64,000 nt of DNA from contig NZ_CAACVB010000008.1 in assembly GCF_900659635.1 (NCBI RefSeq), forward strand, positions 1-64,000, in the 5' to 3' direction. Positions 41,429 through 49,396 of the stretch are shown piece by piece. Below the pieces are notes generated by a model that did not search any database, was not told the origin of the DNA, and saw only the letters and a list, made by a program, of their open reading frames with translations. The position numbers and the translations under genes are program-made. The DNA is from Actinomadura roseirufa. GTDB taxonomy: Bacteria; Actinomycetota; Actinomycetes; Streptosporangiales; Streptosporangiaceae. The stretch's first letter is position 1. Each line of letters starts with the position of its first letter.

Positions 41429-42562
41429 TCAGTCCACGACGAACGAGGCGACGGCCGCCTCGTCGAACTCGATGCCGAGCCCCGGCCCGTCCCCGAGGTG
41501 GACGGCGCCGTCCGCCGCCCGCAGCCGGGTCTCCGGGGTGAGCAGCCGCTCGAAGTTGTAGATGTCCTTGTCCGCCGCGAAATGCTCGACGGCCAGCGTG
41601 TTGGGCGTCGCCGCGGCCAGATGGGCGTGCAGGTTCGCGTGCCAGTGCGGCGCCACCTGAAGCCCGAACGTGCTCGCGGCGTTCGCCACCCGCAGGTACT
41701 CGGTCACCCCGCCCAGCACCCCGGCGTCGGGTTGCAGCAGGTCGGCGGCCCGGTGCTCGATCAGCGCGCGGAACTCGTGCCGCGTCTGGTGGATCTCACC
41801 CGTCGCCACCGGCGTCTCCAGCACCCGCGCCAGTTCCGCGTGCCCGGCGATGTCGTCCGGCGACAGCGGCTCCTCGAACCACCACAGGCCGGCCTCCCCC
41901 GCGGCGCGCTCGAACGCGCGGGCCGCCCGCAGCGCCTCCGCGGCGTCGCGGTAGGCGTTGTTGGCGTCCAGCGCCAGCCGCCCCTCCGCGCCGATCACCT
42001 CGGCCGCCGCCCGCACCCGCGCCGCGTCCTCGGCCACCGGCAGCCGGCCGACCTTGATCTTGTGATCGGTGAAGCCCGCCGCGCGGTTCGCCTCGATCTC
42101 GCGCGCCACCGCCTGCGCGTACGGGCCGTCGTCGGGCCGGTAGTACCCGCCCGAGGCGTACGCCGGGACGGGCCGCCGCACCGACCCGCCGAGCAGCACC
42201 GCCAGCGGAACCCCGCACTCCTTCGCCCGCAGGTCCCACAGCGCGATGTCCACCGCGCTGATCGCCCGCAGCACCGCGCCCCGCCGTCCCGCCAGCAGGG
42301 ACTCCTGGTACATGAGCTCCCACAGCCCCTGGACGTCCTCCGCCTCCGCGCCCTCCAGCACCGGCCCGGCCAGATCCTTGACGGCCTCGACCAGCAGCGG
42401 CCCGCCGCTCGTCCCGGCGTAGGCGTACCCGACCCCGCTCCCGCCGCCCGCCTCCACCTCGACGAGCACGTAGTGCCGCTCCCGCATCGTCCGCGTGGCC
42501 ATCTGCGTGAGCCGCCCGACCGGCACCGCCACCGCTCTAGCCCGGACCCGCGTGATCTTCAT
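41429..42562 (-). CDS. Mandelate racemase/muconate lactonizing (enolase superfamily) enzyme
   Basis: 377 aa. Catalytic DHKIKVGR (KxK), metal ligands D in LALDANNAYRD, E in WFEEPL and E in ATGEIHQTRHEF, and a His in APHWHANLHAHL as the opposing base. This arrangement suits a sugar-acid dehydratase or a racemase. GAGGAG six bases before the ATG at 42562 sets the start. An inverted repeat at 42595 lies in its promoter. Confidence 0.9.
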   Translation of the reverse strand: MKITRVRARAVAVPVGRLTQMATRTMRERHYVLVEVEAGGGSGVGYAYAGTSGGPLLVEAVKDLAGPVLEGAEAEDVQGLWELMYQESLLAGRRGAVLRAISAVDIALWDLRAKECGVPLAVLLGGSVRRPVPAYASGGYYRPDDGPYAQAVAREIEANRAAGFTDHKIKVGRLPVAEDAARVRAAAEVIGAEGRLALDANNAYRDAAEALRAARAFERAAGEAGLWWFEEPLSPDDIAGHAELARVLETPVATGEIHQTRHEFRALIEHRAADLLQPDAGVLGGVTEYLRVANAASTFGLQVAPHWHANLHAHLAAATPNTLAVEHFAADKDIYNFERLLTPETRLRAADGAVHLGDGPGLGIEFDEAAVASFVVD

Positions 42563-42594
42563 CCGCATCTCCTCACCTCGGTTCCCCATGAGCC

Positions 42595-42611
42595 TTGCAT
42601 GTAAGATGCAA
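42595..42611. promoter_or_regulatory. Inverted repeat upstream of the enolase-superfamily gene
   Basis: TTGCAT-GTAAG-ATGCAA, perfect 6-bp arms, 33 bp upstream of the ATG. It differs from the ATGTAGCATGCTACAT sites and may be read by the second GntR protein. It contains a TGTAAGAT core that still resembles GntR sites. Confidence 0.55.
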
Positions 42612-42827
42612 GACAGTCAACACCCGTCCCGGCGAACTGACCGGGACGAGACGCGGCCGGCGCGGCACGTCACCGGCGCGAATCGCACTCGCCAAAACGG
42701 CGATACACCACAATTAACGGAAAGCGGGCACCGAAGCCGGAAAGAACGAGATCCCGTTCCAAAAAACGATCAATACCCGTCCCGCTAGGCTGAGAAGTCC
42801 ACGCACACCCCCATTCCGACCCGCTCC

Positions 42828-42938
42828 ATGGGCAAACACGAGAAGCCCACGAGCACGAGGACGGAAAAGGTCGCGACCACCCTTGTCCATGACAGCAGGC
42901 CCCAACCGGACGACTACACGCATACGGTCTCCGATTGA
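42828..42938 (+). CDS. Candidate ATP-grasp RiPP precursor (C-terminal part), 36 aa
   Basis: ATG to TGA encodes MGKHEKPTSTRTEKVATTLV and a further 16 residues ending HTVSD. The stop overlaps the ATG of the ATP-grasp remnant (TGATG). Precursors paired with actinobacterial ATP-grasp maturases often have an MGKH segment followed by a Thr/Ser/Asp-rich tail, and a short in-frame extension upstream (THTPIPTRS) fits, but a TAG at 42786 closes it. So this is either a truncated precursor or a very short one. No Shine-Dalgarno is seen. Confidence 0.35.
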   Translation: MGKHEKPTSTRTEKVATTLVHDSRPQPDDYTHTVSD

Positions 42939-43245
42939 TGGGCGCACACACCATCCTCATGCTCGCCGAACAGTCAGACGGAGAGGCCGATTCCGTCTCC
43001 GATGCCCTATCGCGGAATGGCGCCCGACTCATGTGGCTCGACACGGCTTGGTTTCCGACACGAGCCGACGTCAGCGCCCGCCTGGGGCAGGACGGCTGGC
43101 GCGGTGAGGTCCCTTTCGGCTCGCTGGGTGTCGCACCCGGCACGCCTGGCGGATGCCGAGTACCGGCCCCTTCAGATGGCCACGGCCGCACGCTGCGGAT
43201 TCGCGGTTCCCAAGAGCCTCATCACCAACCACCCCGGCAACGCTC
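42938..43245 (+). pseudogene. ATP-grasp RiPP maturase remnant (N-terminal part, frameshifted)
   Basis: The first frame reads GAHTILMLAEQSDGEADSVS, RNGARLMWLDTAWFP and LGQDGWRGEV, like the N-terminal domain of MvdD/TgmB-type ATP-grasp ligases. After about 43130 the match continues in another frame (HPARLADAEYRPLQMATAAR, then CGFAVPKSLITN) and stops near 43245. About 50 residues are missing between the two pieces and the whole ATP-binding half is gone. Confidence 0.6.
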
Positions 43246-43246
43246 G

Positions 43247-43579
43247 CTGTGGGCGGCGATCGGGTTCCTGCTGCGACGGGCGGCCTTTCCGGTCGACGCC
43301 GTGTTCGGAGAACGGGAGATCCTCGCGCCCGGCCGCGAGCCGCTGGGATATCTGGACCCCGAGCAGGTCGCGGCGGCGGCGCGGACGTTGAACGGCACCT
43401 CCTTCGCGGCTCTGACGGACGGTCTCGACGCGGCCGACCTCACCGCCGCCGACATCTATCCGCTGATCTGGGACGAGCCCGACAGCCTGGTCTGGGTGCA
43501 GGCGTCCTACGAGCCGCTCCGCCGGTTCTTCCGCGCGGCCGCCCGCGAGCGTGAGGGAATGCTGACCTGGGTGAACTGA
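43247..43579 (+). pseudogene. DUF1877 (YfbM-like) protein remnant, C-terminal part
   Basis: From LWAAIGFLLRRAAFPVDAVF through YLDPEQVAAAARTL, ADIYPLIWDEPDSLVWVQAS and YEPLRRFFRAAAREREGML the frame matches the C-terminal two thirds of DUF1877 proteins. It is fused at about 43245 to the ATP-grasp remnant, so the first third is missing. A continuous 214-codon frame runs over both parts but mixes unrelated sequences. Confidence 0.65.
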
Positions 43580-43695
43580 CCGGCGCCGACGTGGTCCGGT
43601 TCGGACGAGGGTCCCCGATGAGTTCCGGTCGCGTCGTGAGTCTGTTTCTGGTGACCGTACGACGGTCTCCGACACGAGACACCACGGAGGACACC

Positions 43696-44478
43696 ATGGC
43701 CACCAAGCCGGACGACCCGACCACCGCGCTGCCCGGCCGCCCGCCCGTGGTCGACATGGCCACCTGGGAGGCCGCCCGCGACGAGCTTCTGATCCGCGAG
43801 AAGGCCCACACCCGTGAGGGCGACGCCCTCGCCGCCGCCCGCCGCCAACTGCCGATGGTGGAGTTCGACGGGACGGTCGAGGTCGTCGGCCCCGACGGCG
43901 CGGTCCCGTTCCTGGACCTGTTCCAAGGCCGCGACGAACTCGTGGTCTACAAGCACATGTGGTACGACGGCGCGCCGCACCAGGGGCAGTGCGAAGGCTG
44001 CACCACCGTCGCCTGGCATCTGAAGGACGCGGTCTACCTCAACGCCCGGGGCGTCTCGTTCGCCTTCCTGACCACGGGCCGGTGGGACGAGGTGGCCGCC
44101 TACGTCGAGTTCATGGGCTACACCCAGCCCTGGTACTCGGTGCGCGATGTGGCGGCGCCGGTCGGCGAACCCATGGGGCACCTCACCAGCTTCCTGCGCG
44201 ACGGCGACCGCACGTTCCTCACCTACTCCTCGACGGCCCGCGGCATCGAGGCGGTCAGCGGGTCCTTCGCCGTGCTCGACAGGACGCCCTACGGCCGCGG
44301 CGAGGTGTGGGAGGAGAAGCCCGCGGGCTGGCCCGAGGGGGAACGCGCGTGCTGGTCCTGGCGGTCGGACGCGAACGGGCACGCCACCTGGGGCCCGACC
44401 AGCCGTCCCGTCCCGCAGTGGACCCGCCCCGGCGCGACCCCCGTGGAGACCCTCGGCCGGAACGGCGACCACCACTGA
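43696..44478 (+). CDS. DUF899 thioredoxin-like protein
   Basis: 260 aa. WEAARDELLIREKAHTREGD, FQGRDELVVYKHMWYDG and CEGCTTVAWHL are the family's conserved blocks; DUF899 has a thioredoxin-like fold, here with a CxxC in GQCEGC. GGAGG lies five bases before the ATG at 43696. Function of the family is not established. Confidence 0.88.
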   Translation: MATKPDDPTTALPGRPPVVDMATWEAARDELLIREKAHTREGDALAAARRQLPMVEFDGTVEVVGPDGAVPFLDLFQGRDELVVYKHMWYDGAPHQGQCEGCTTVAWHLKDAVYLNARGVSFAFLTTGRWDEVAAYVEFMGYTQPWYSVRDVAAPVGEPMGHLTSFLRDGDRTFLTYSSTARGIEAVSGSFAVLDRTPYGRGEVWEEKPAGWPEGERACWSWRSDANGHATWGPTSRPVPQWTRPGATPVETLGRNGDHH

Positions 44479-44552
44479 CGCACGAAGACCCCAGGCGGAG
44501 CCCGCCCGAAAGGCCAGGCCCGCCTAGAGTTCCGGGTGCGCGTACCGTCCGA

Positions 44553-44807
44553 TTACCGCAACACCGCCAGGTCCGCGGCGCCCTCCAGCACGTCCAGCGC
44601 CCGTGCCGCCGGCCCCCGGCGCTGTGCCGCCGCGCGTTCGGCGGCGCCGCCGCCCGCCGCCGCCACCGGCAGCACCGCCCAGCACACCGCCACGCCCGCG
44701 GCGCCGCACACCACCGCCGCCACCGCGGGCAGCAGGCAGCGCAGCAGCAGATCCTGGACGGCGTCCGCTCTGCGGCGGCGCGTCTCCCCCGGTTGGACGA
44801 GGGGCAT
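44553..44807 (-). CDS. Small predicted membrane protein, 84 aa
   Basis: One or two hydrophobic stretches (LLLRCLLPAVAAVVCGAAGV, AVCWAVLPVAAAGGG) followed by an Ala/Arg-rich tail. It lies 58 bp after the MarR-like gene on the same strand. The tail is low in information and the gene may be spurious. Confidence 0.4.
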   Translation of the reverse strand: MPLVQPGETRRRRADAVQDLLLRCLLPAVAAVVCGAAGVAVCWAVLPVAAAGGGAAERAAAQRRGPAARALDVLEGAADLAVLR

Positions 44808-44865
44808 GGGCGCCGGTGCTCCTCGTCGGGGAACACCGGCCGTCGTCGCCGTGCTCGCCCGGGGC

Positions 44866-45318
44866 TCAAGTGCCGCGTTCGGCGCGCCAGCGGTCGATCA
44901 GGGCGGGCATCTCGCGGAACATGAAGCCGTAGAAGTCGCGCATCTCCTCCAGCCGGCGGGCGGCCGGGCTGTCCGGTCCCGCGGCGGCGATGCCCTGGTC
45001 CGCGGCCTCGAACATGGACTGGACCATGCCGTTCTGCGTCGACATCAAGATGGCCCAGGCGCCCTCGCGGACGCGGTAGTGCTCGCGGCGGCTGCCCGGC
45101 GCGGGGGCCCGTTCGATCAGCCCGACGGTGGACAGCATCTTGATCGCGCCCGACACGCTGCCGGAGCTGATGCCCAGCCGGTCGGCCAGATCGGGCGCGG
45201 TGACGCTGTCCTCGTCGGCGAACATGAACGCCGCCAGCACCCGAGAGGTCGCCTTCTGCAGCCCGCCCTGGACCAGGACCAGGGCCAGTCGCTCGGCCGC
45301 CTCGGTGGTGTCCGCCAC
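44866..45318 (-). CDS. MarR/GbsR-type regulator of the adjacent ABC exporter
   Basis: 150 aa from a GTG. Winged helix: GLQKATSRVLAAFMFAD, VTAPDLADRLGISSGSVSGA, IKMLSTVGLIERAP, REHYRVREGAW. The C-terminal helices (FYGFMFREMPALIDRWRAE) resemble GbsR-like dimerisation segments. It is divergent from an ABC exporter with an inverted repeat over the promoter. Confidence 0.85.
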   Translation of the reverse strand: MADTTEAAERLALVLVQGGLQKATSRVLAAFMFADEDSVTAPDLADRLGISSGSVSGAIKMLSTVGLIERAPAPGSRREHYRVREGAWAILMSTQNGMVQSMFEAADQGIAAAGPDSPAARRLEEMRDFYGFMFREMPALIDRWRAERGT

Positions 45319-45368
45319 CGTCGTCCCCCCATCTCACGACCTTGACAGGATCCTAACAGCTCCAACTC

Positions 45369-45398
45369 TTCAGAAATCTCTGAAAGTTCCAATATTGT
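45369..45398 (+). promoter_or_regulatory. Operator and leaderless promoter of the ABC exporter
   Basis: TTCAGA-AATC-TCTGAA (45369-45384) is a perfect inverted repeat. TATTGT at 45393-45398 is a -10 box seven bases before the ATG at 45406, so the mRNA starts at or next to the start codon. A repressor on the repeat would block the -35 region. Confidence 0.65.
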
Positions 45399-45405
45399 CT
45401 TGGGC

Positions 45406-46308
45406 ATGACGACCACGGCGATCGAACTCGATCACCTCACCAAGACCTACGGCGCCCGCCGCGGCCTGGCGGGGCTGTCCATGCAGGTGCGCGCGGGCGA
45501 GGTGTTCGGCTACCTGGGGCCCAACGGCGCCGGCAAGTCCACCACCATCCGGCTGCTGCTGGACCTGATCCGTCCCACGTCCGGAACGGCCCGCGTGCTG
45601 GGCCTGGACCCGCGCACCGACGCGGTCGCGCTGCACCGCCGCCTCGGCTACCTGGCCGGCGACTTCGTCGTCGACGGCCGCCAGCGCGCCGGGGAGTGCC
45701 TGACGTTCCTGGGCAACCTGCGCGGCGGCGTCCCCGCCGCGCGGATCACCGAGCTGGCCGACCGGCTGGAGCTGGACCTGAACGCCCGGATCAAGAGCCT
45801 GTCCAAGGGCAACCGGCAGAAGGTCGGCCTGGTCCAGGCGTTCATGCACCGTCCCGAACTGCTGATCCTGGACGAGCCCACCTCCGGCCTGGACCCCCTG
45901 GTGCAGCAGACCTTCCTCGACATGGTGACCGAGGCCAAGGACGACGGCAGGACGGTGTTCATGTCCAGCCACATCATGAGCGAGGTCGAGGCGGTCGCCG
46001 ACCGCGTCGCCATCATCCGCGAGGGCGAGCTGGTCGCCCTGGACACCGTCGCCGACCTGCGCGCCCGCTCGTTCCTGACGGTGCGGATCACCTTCGCCGC
46101 CCCGGTGGCCGCCACCGAGTTCGCCGACCTGGACGGCGTCACCGTCCAGGAGACCGAGGGGTCCACGCTGACCTTCCGCGTCGACGGCTCCCCGGACGCG
46201 CTGGTCAAGGCCGCGGCCCGGCACACCGTCACCGGCCTGCGCGCCGACACCCAGGACCTCGAAGAGCTCTTCTACGCCTACTACACCGGCGCCGCGGCGA
46301 CCGCCTGA
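45406..46308 (+). CDS. ABC exporter ATPase
   Basis: 300 aa. Walker A GPNGAGKST, signature LSKGNRQKVGLVQAFM, Walker B LLILDEPTSGLD, H-loop SSHIMSEVE. DrrA/CcmA-like type with a C-terminal extension (TVRITFAAPVAATEF). The signature LSKGN in place of LSGGQ is common in this group. The ATG at 45406 follows the -10 box directly; a TTG at 45400 is rejected. Confidence 0.93.
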   Translation: MTTTAIELDHLTKTYGARRGLAGLSMQVRAGEVFGYLGPNGAGKSTTIRLLLDLIRPTSGTARVLGLDPRTDAVALHRRLGYLAGDFVVDGRQRAGECLTFLGNLRGGVPAARITELADRLELDLNARIKSLSKGNRQKVGLVQAFMHRPELLILDEPTSGLDPLVQQTFLDMVTEAKDDGRTVFMSSHIMSEVEAVADRVAIIREGELVALDTVADLRARSFLTVRITFAAPVAATEFADLDGVTVQETEGSTLTFRVDGSPDALVKAAARHTVTGLRADTQDLEELFYAYYTGAAATA

Positions 46309-46348
46309 CCTCCGTCATCCGAACCCCGACCTGCGAAACGGCGGACCC

Positions 46349-47173
46349 ATGACCACCACGACGGTTCCCGGCGTCTCCGGCGCCGCCCGCGCCTGCACCG
46401 GCTCGATCTTCGCCAAGACCCTGTACGACAACCGGCGCGTCTTCACCGCCTGGGCCCTCGCCACGGGCGTCCTGGCGATGATGTACGGCGCGTTCTACCC
46501 GCAGACCTCGAAGGATTCCCTGTCCTCGGTGCCGAAGGCCATGGAGGGCTTCGGGCTCAACGACTCCTCCAGCGCCGCCGGATACCTTCAGGGCCCGGTG
46601 TTCGGCCTGCTCATCCCGCTCCTGGCGACCTTCTACGGCGCCGCCACCGGAGCCCGCATGATCTCCGCCGACGAGGAGTCCGGCTACCTGGACCTGCTGC
46701 TGGCCCATCCCCTCGGCCGCACCCGCCTGCTGCTGCACCGCTTCGCCGCCCTGGCCACCGGCGCGGTCGTCATCGCCGCCGCCGTGCTGGCCGGGATGCT
46801 GCTCATCCGCTCCAGCGCCAAGCTCGACACCATCAGCATCGGCCACTTCACCGCCCAGGCGACCCACCTGGCGTTGCTGACCATCCTGTTCGGCGCGCTG
46901 GCCACCGGCCTCGGCGCCGCGACCGGCAAGGGCCGTCCAGCCGTCTTCGGCGTCACCGCCGGTATCGGCGTCGCGGGCTACGCCCTGTACGGCTTCGCCC
47001 CCCAGATCGGCGCCGACTGGCTCGGCCACCTGACCCCGTACCACTACTACATCGCCGGTGAACCGCTCAAGAACGGCTTCCGGCTCGCCGACATCGCCGT
47101 CCTGATCGCCATCACGGCCGCCCTGATCACCGCCGGAGCCTGGCGTCTCAACCACCGCGACCTGGCCCGCTGA
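46349..47173 (+). CDS. ABC-2 type exporter permease
   Basis: 274 aa with six hydrophobic segments (AWALATGVLAMMYGAFY, GPVFGLLIPLLATFYGAA, GAVVIAAAVLAGMLLI, ALLTILFGALATGLGAA, VFGVTAGIGVAGYALYGF, IAVLIAITAALITAGAW). RMISADEESGYLDLLLAHPL is typical of ABC-2 permeases. With the ATPase it forms an exporter, possibly for a drug or lipid. Confidence 0.9.
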   Translation: MTTTTVPGVSGAARACTGSIFAKTLYDNRRVFTAWALATGVLAMMYGAFYPQTSKDSLSSVPKAMEGFGLNDSSSAAGYLQGPVFGLLIPLLATFYGAATGARMISADEESGYLDLLLAHPLGRTRLLLHRFAALATGAVVIAAAVLAGMLLIRSSAKLDTISIGHFTAQATHLALLTILFGALATGLGAATGKGRPAVFGVTAGIGVAGYALYGFAPQIGADWLGHLTPYHYYIAGEPLKNGFRLADIAVLIAITAALITAGAWRLNHRDLAR

Positions 47174-47196
47174 CCCAACCCGGGGCCCGTCTTGAT

Positions 47197-47237
47197 GCAA
47201 CCAACCGGTTGCCATACTATGGCAACCGATTGGTTGC
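47197..47237 (+). promoter_or_regulatory. 41-bp near-perfect palindrome over the SRPBCC-ArsR promoter
   Basis: Two 20-bp arms (47197-47216 and 47218-47237) around a central C differ at one base pair. Inside are GGTTGCCATA and TATGGCAACC; the outer arms end in GCAACCAA / TTGGTTGC. A promoter fits in it: TTGATG at 47193-47198 and TACTAT at 47215-47220, 16 bp apart. It looks like two nested dimer sites, probably for the ArsR protein of this operon. Confidence 0.8.
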
Positions 47238-47255
47238 CATGAATTGGAGGCTGCG

Positions 47256-47687
47256 ATGACGTTCCCCGACCGGATCGAGCGGAGCGTGAAGCTCACGAGC
47301 CCGCCTGAGCGGGTGTGGGCCGCGCTCACCACGTCCGAGGGCCTGTCGTCCTGGCTCGGGGAAGGGGCGACGATCGACCTGCGACCCGGCGGAGCCGCCC
47401 GGCTGACGGTCAGGAGCGGGCTCACCGTCGACATGCGGGTCGAACGGGTCGAGGAACCGTCGGTGTTCGGGTTCACCTGGCGGCTCCCCGATCTCGCCGA
47501 CGATGATCCGCGCCGTACCTACGTCGAGTTCACCCTCGAAGCGGCCGGCTCCGGCACACGCCTGCGGGTCGTCGAGACCGGCTTCGCGCAACTGCCCGAC
47601 GGCTTCCGGCACAAGATCTACGAAAGCCACGTCGAGGGATGGACGAGCAAACTCGACGCACTGGCCGGCCACTGTGCCACCGCCTGA
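47256..47687 (+). CDS. SRPBCC (AHSA1-like) protein
   Basis: 143 aa. IERSVKLTSPPERVWAALTT, GLSSWLGEGATIDLRPGG and TRLRVVETGFAQLP match the AHSA1 START-like fold, which holds a hydrophobic ligand. The ATG at 47256 follows GGAGG. First gene of an operon with an ArsR regulator and a second SRPBCC protein. Confidence 0.88.
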   Translation: MTFPDRIERSVKLTSPPERVWAALTTSEGLSSWLGEGATIDLRPGGAARLTVRSGLTVDMRVERVEEPSVFGFTWRLPDLADDDPRRTYVEFTLEAAGSGTRLRVVETGFAQLPDGFRHKIYESHVEGWTSKLDALAGHCATA

Positions 47688-48099
47688 CATCGAGGCGATC
47701 GCGGAGCAGGTCTTTCAAGCCCTGGCCGACCCCACCCGGCGAGCGATCCTGGCGAGGCTGGCGGCACAGGGCCCGGCCACCGCCACCGATCTGGCCGATG
47801 GCCTCCCGATCACGCGCCAGGCGATCGCCAAACACCTCGTCCTGCTGGCCGACGCGGGTCTGGTCACCCCCGAACCCGGCGAGCGGCGGCGCGTGCGTTA
47901 CCGGCTCCATTCCGCGCCCGTGCGGCTCGCGCAGCAATTCCTGGCGGCGCTGGCCCACGACTGGGACGACCGTCTCCAGGCGCTGAGCGACCACCTCGAC
48001 AAGCCTGCCCCTGTGCAGCGCCACGACAACCTGAAAGGACCCGGCCATGACGAGCACCGCGGACTACCAGACGACCCTGCGGGTGAAAGCCACTCCTGA
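47674..48099 (+). CDS. ArsR-family regulator
   Basis: 141 aa from a GTG overlapping the SRPBCC gene by 14 bp. Winged helix: QALADPTRRAILARLAAQG, TATDLADGLPITRQAIAKHL, LADAGLVTPEPGERRRVRY. No metal-binding Cys motif, as usual for SRPBCC-linked ArsR proteins. The last 18 codons overlap the next gene. Likely autoregulator binding the 41-bp palindrome. Confidence 0.88.
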   Translation: MPPPDIEAIAEQVFQALADPTRRAILARLAAQGPATATDLADGLPITRQAIAKHLVLLADAGLVTPEPGERRRVRYRLHSAPVRLAQQFLAALAHDWDDRLQALSDHLDKPAPVQRHDNLKGPGHDEHRGLPDDPAGESHS

Positions 48100-48532
48100 C
48101 GCCCTCTTCGAGGCGCTCACCACCACCACGGGGCTCGCGGCCTGGTGGAACCCGGCGACCGGGTCCGGCGCGACCGGCGGCGAGCTCCAGTTCCTCATGA
48201 ACACCCCCGAACCACTCGTGATCCACGTCGAGGAGGCGGCCCGGCCCACGTCGGTGCGCTGGACCGTCGTCGACTGCCCCTTCCTGCCCGACTGGATCGG
48301 CACCAGGCCCACGTTCACCATCACCCGGGTCGACGGCGACACATCCGAGCTCGTCTTCCGCCACCAGGGCCTGAGCGAGGGCCTGGAGTGCTTCGGCATG
48401 TGCACCCGCAGCTGGCAGCACTACATGACGAGTCTGCGCGACTACCTGGAGGCCGGCGAAGGCAGCCCGTTCGGCAGCCCCGGGGACAATGCCCGCCGAC
48501 AAGCCCAGGCAGCCAGCACGCCCAACCATTAG
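48047..48532 (+). CDS. SRPBCC (AHSA1-like) protein, second
   Basis: 161 aa. YQTTLRVKATPDALFEALTT, GLAAWWNPATGSGATGGEL and LVFRHQGLSEGLECFGMCTR match the family. Overlaps the 3' end of arsR-type gene by 53 bp; AAAGG lies nine bases before the ATG. The protein has a low-information C-terminal tail (NARRQAQAAS). Confidence 0.85.
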   Translation: MTSTADYQTTLRVKATPDALFEALTTTTGLAAWWNPATGSGATGGELQFLMNTPEPLVIHVEEAARPTSVRWTVVDCPFLPDWIGTRPTFTITRVDGDTSELVFRHQGLSEGLECFGMCTRSWQHYMTSLRDYLEAGEGSPFGSPGDNARRQAQAASTPNH

Positions 48533-48540
48533 GAGCCCCT

Positions 48541-48600
48541 CGCCGGTCAGGCCGCGCAACTCCCGCCCCACCGAAAGCCTCCGCGCGCGCTCCGGGACTC
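48541..48600 (-). pseudogene. Scrap of the 453-aa XRE gene 3' end
   Basis: The reverse strand matches the last codons of the XRE gene at 54708 (shared bases include CCGAAAGC and CGCGCGCGCTCCGGGA on the + strand). Only about 60 bp remain. It is the most reduced of the four copies in the window. Confidence 0.5.
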
Positions 48601-48617
48601 AGGAGGGTGCAGGGCCT

Positions 48618-49396
48618 ATGCCTGACGATAACGGTGAGCTTGGTGGCCTGATCGCGGATGGTCACAAAATCGACTAGCCGAGCGACTTTGCCTCTCGGCC
48701 GAGCGCGCCACGATCACGCGTCATGACGTCTCTCGGTGGGAACGCGGCATCCGCACCCCCGGTACGTTCTGGCTCACACACCTCGCGGACGTGCTCGACA
48801 CACCGGTAGAAGTTTTGGAGGCCGCACGAGTGAAGCGACGCCGATTCCTTACCGCGAGCGCCATTGCAGGCGGGGCGACCCTCATGGGCGGGCAATCCGA
48901 TGCCCCCGAGGAGGAGCTGTTCAGCTCCATCGCGGGTGGAGACATGATGCCCTTAAGCCGTGTGCAGACCTCGCACCGGATCGACCTGACGATCTCTGCC
49001 CTGACCGAAAAAGACCGGCCGAGCCTGCTACGCCTCGCCCGATGGGCCCAGGATGCCGACACGGCGGTAGCTCGCGTGAACGCGACCGGGATCATCGCCA
49101 AGACTCACACCGATCTCGTCGAGCGAGTGCCCGTCATCCTCGCTCATGACCGGGAGGCGCGAGAGTTGTACGTCTCGGCAGTGCTCGCGCGAGTCGGGGA
49201 TGACACCGATGCCCTCGCTTCGGAAGTCTGCAACCCGCGCGACGCCGGCGCCCGCTGGTGCGCAGCGCGCATGCTAGCCCAGCGCGGTGGACGCCGGGCC
49301 GACGCTGCGATGCTGCGTGCCCTGCGCGTCGAGCCGGTACGAGAGAACGTGCGCGCCTATGCCCTGCTGCTGAATGGAGATGATCCATGCACATGA
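48618..49396 (+). pseudogene. XRE-family regulator, frameshifted in the HTH
   Basis: An ATG with AGGAGG upstream starts PDDNGELGGLIADGHKID and meets TAG at 48675. The HTH continues in another frame (LAERLCLSAERATITRHDVS, RWERGIRTPGTFWL), then KRRRFLTASAIAGGATLMGG and a helical domain to TGA 49396. Restoring one base before TAG at 48675 joins both parts. The downstream half alone could be expressed from an internal start, but it would lack the first HTH helices. Confidence 0.7.
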
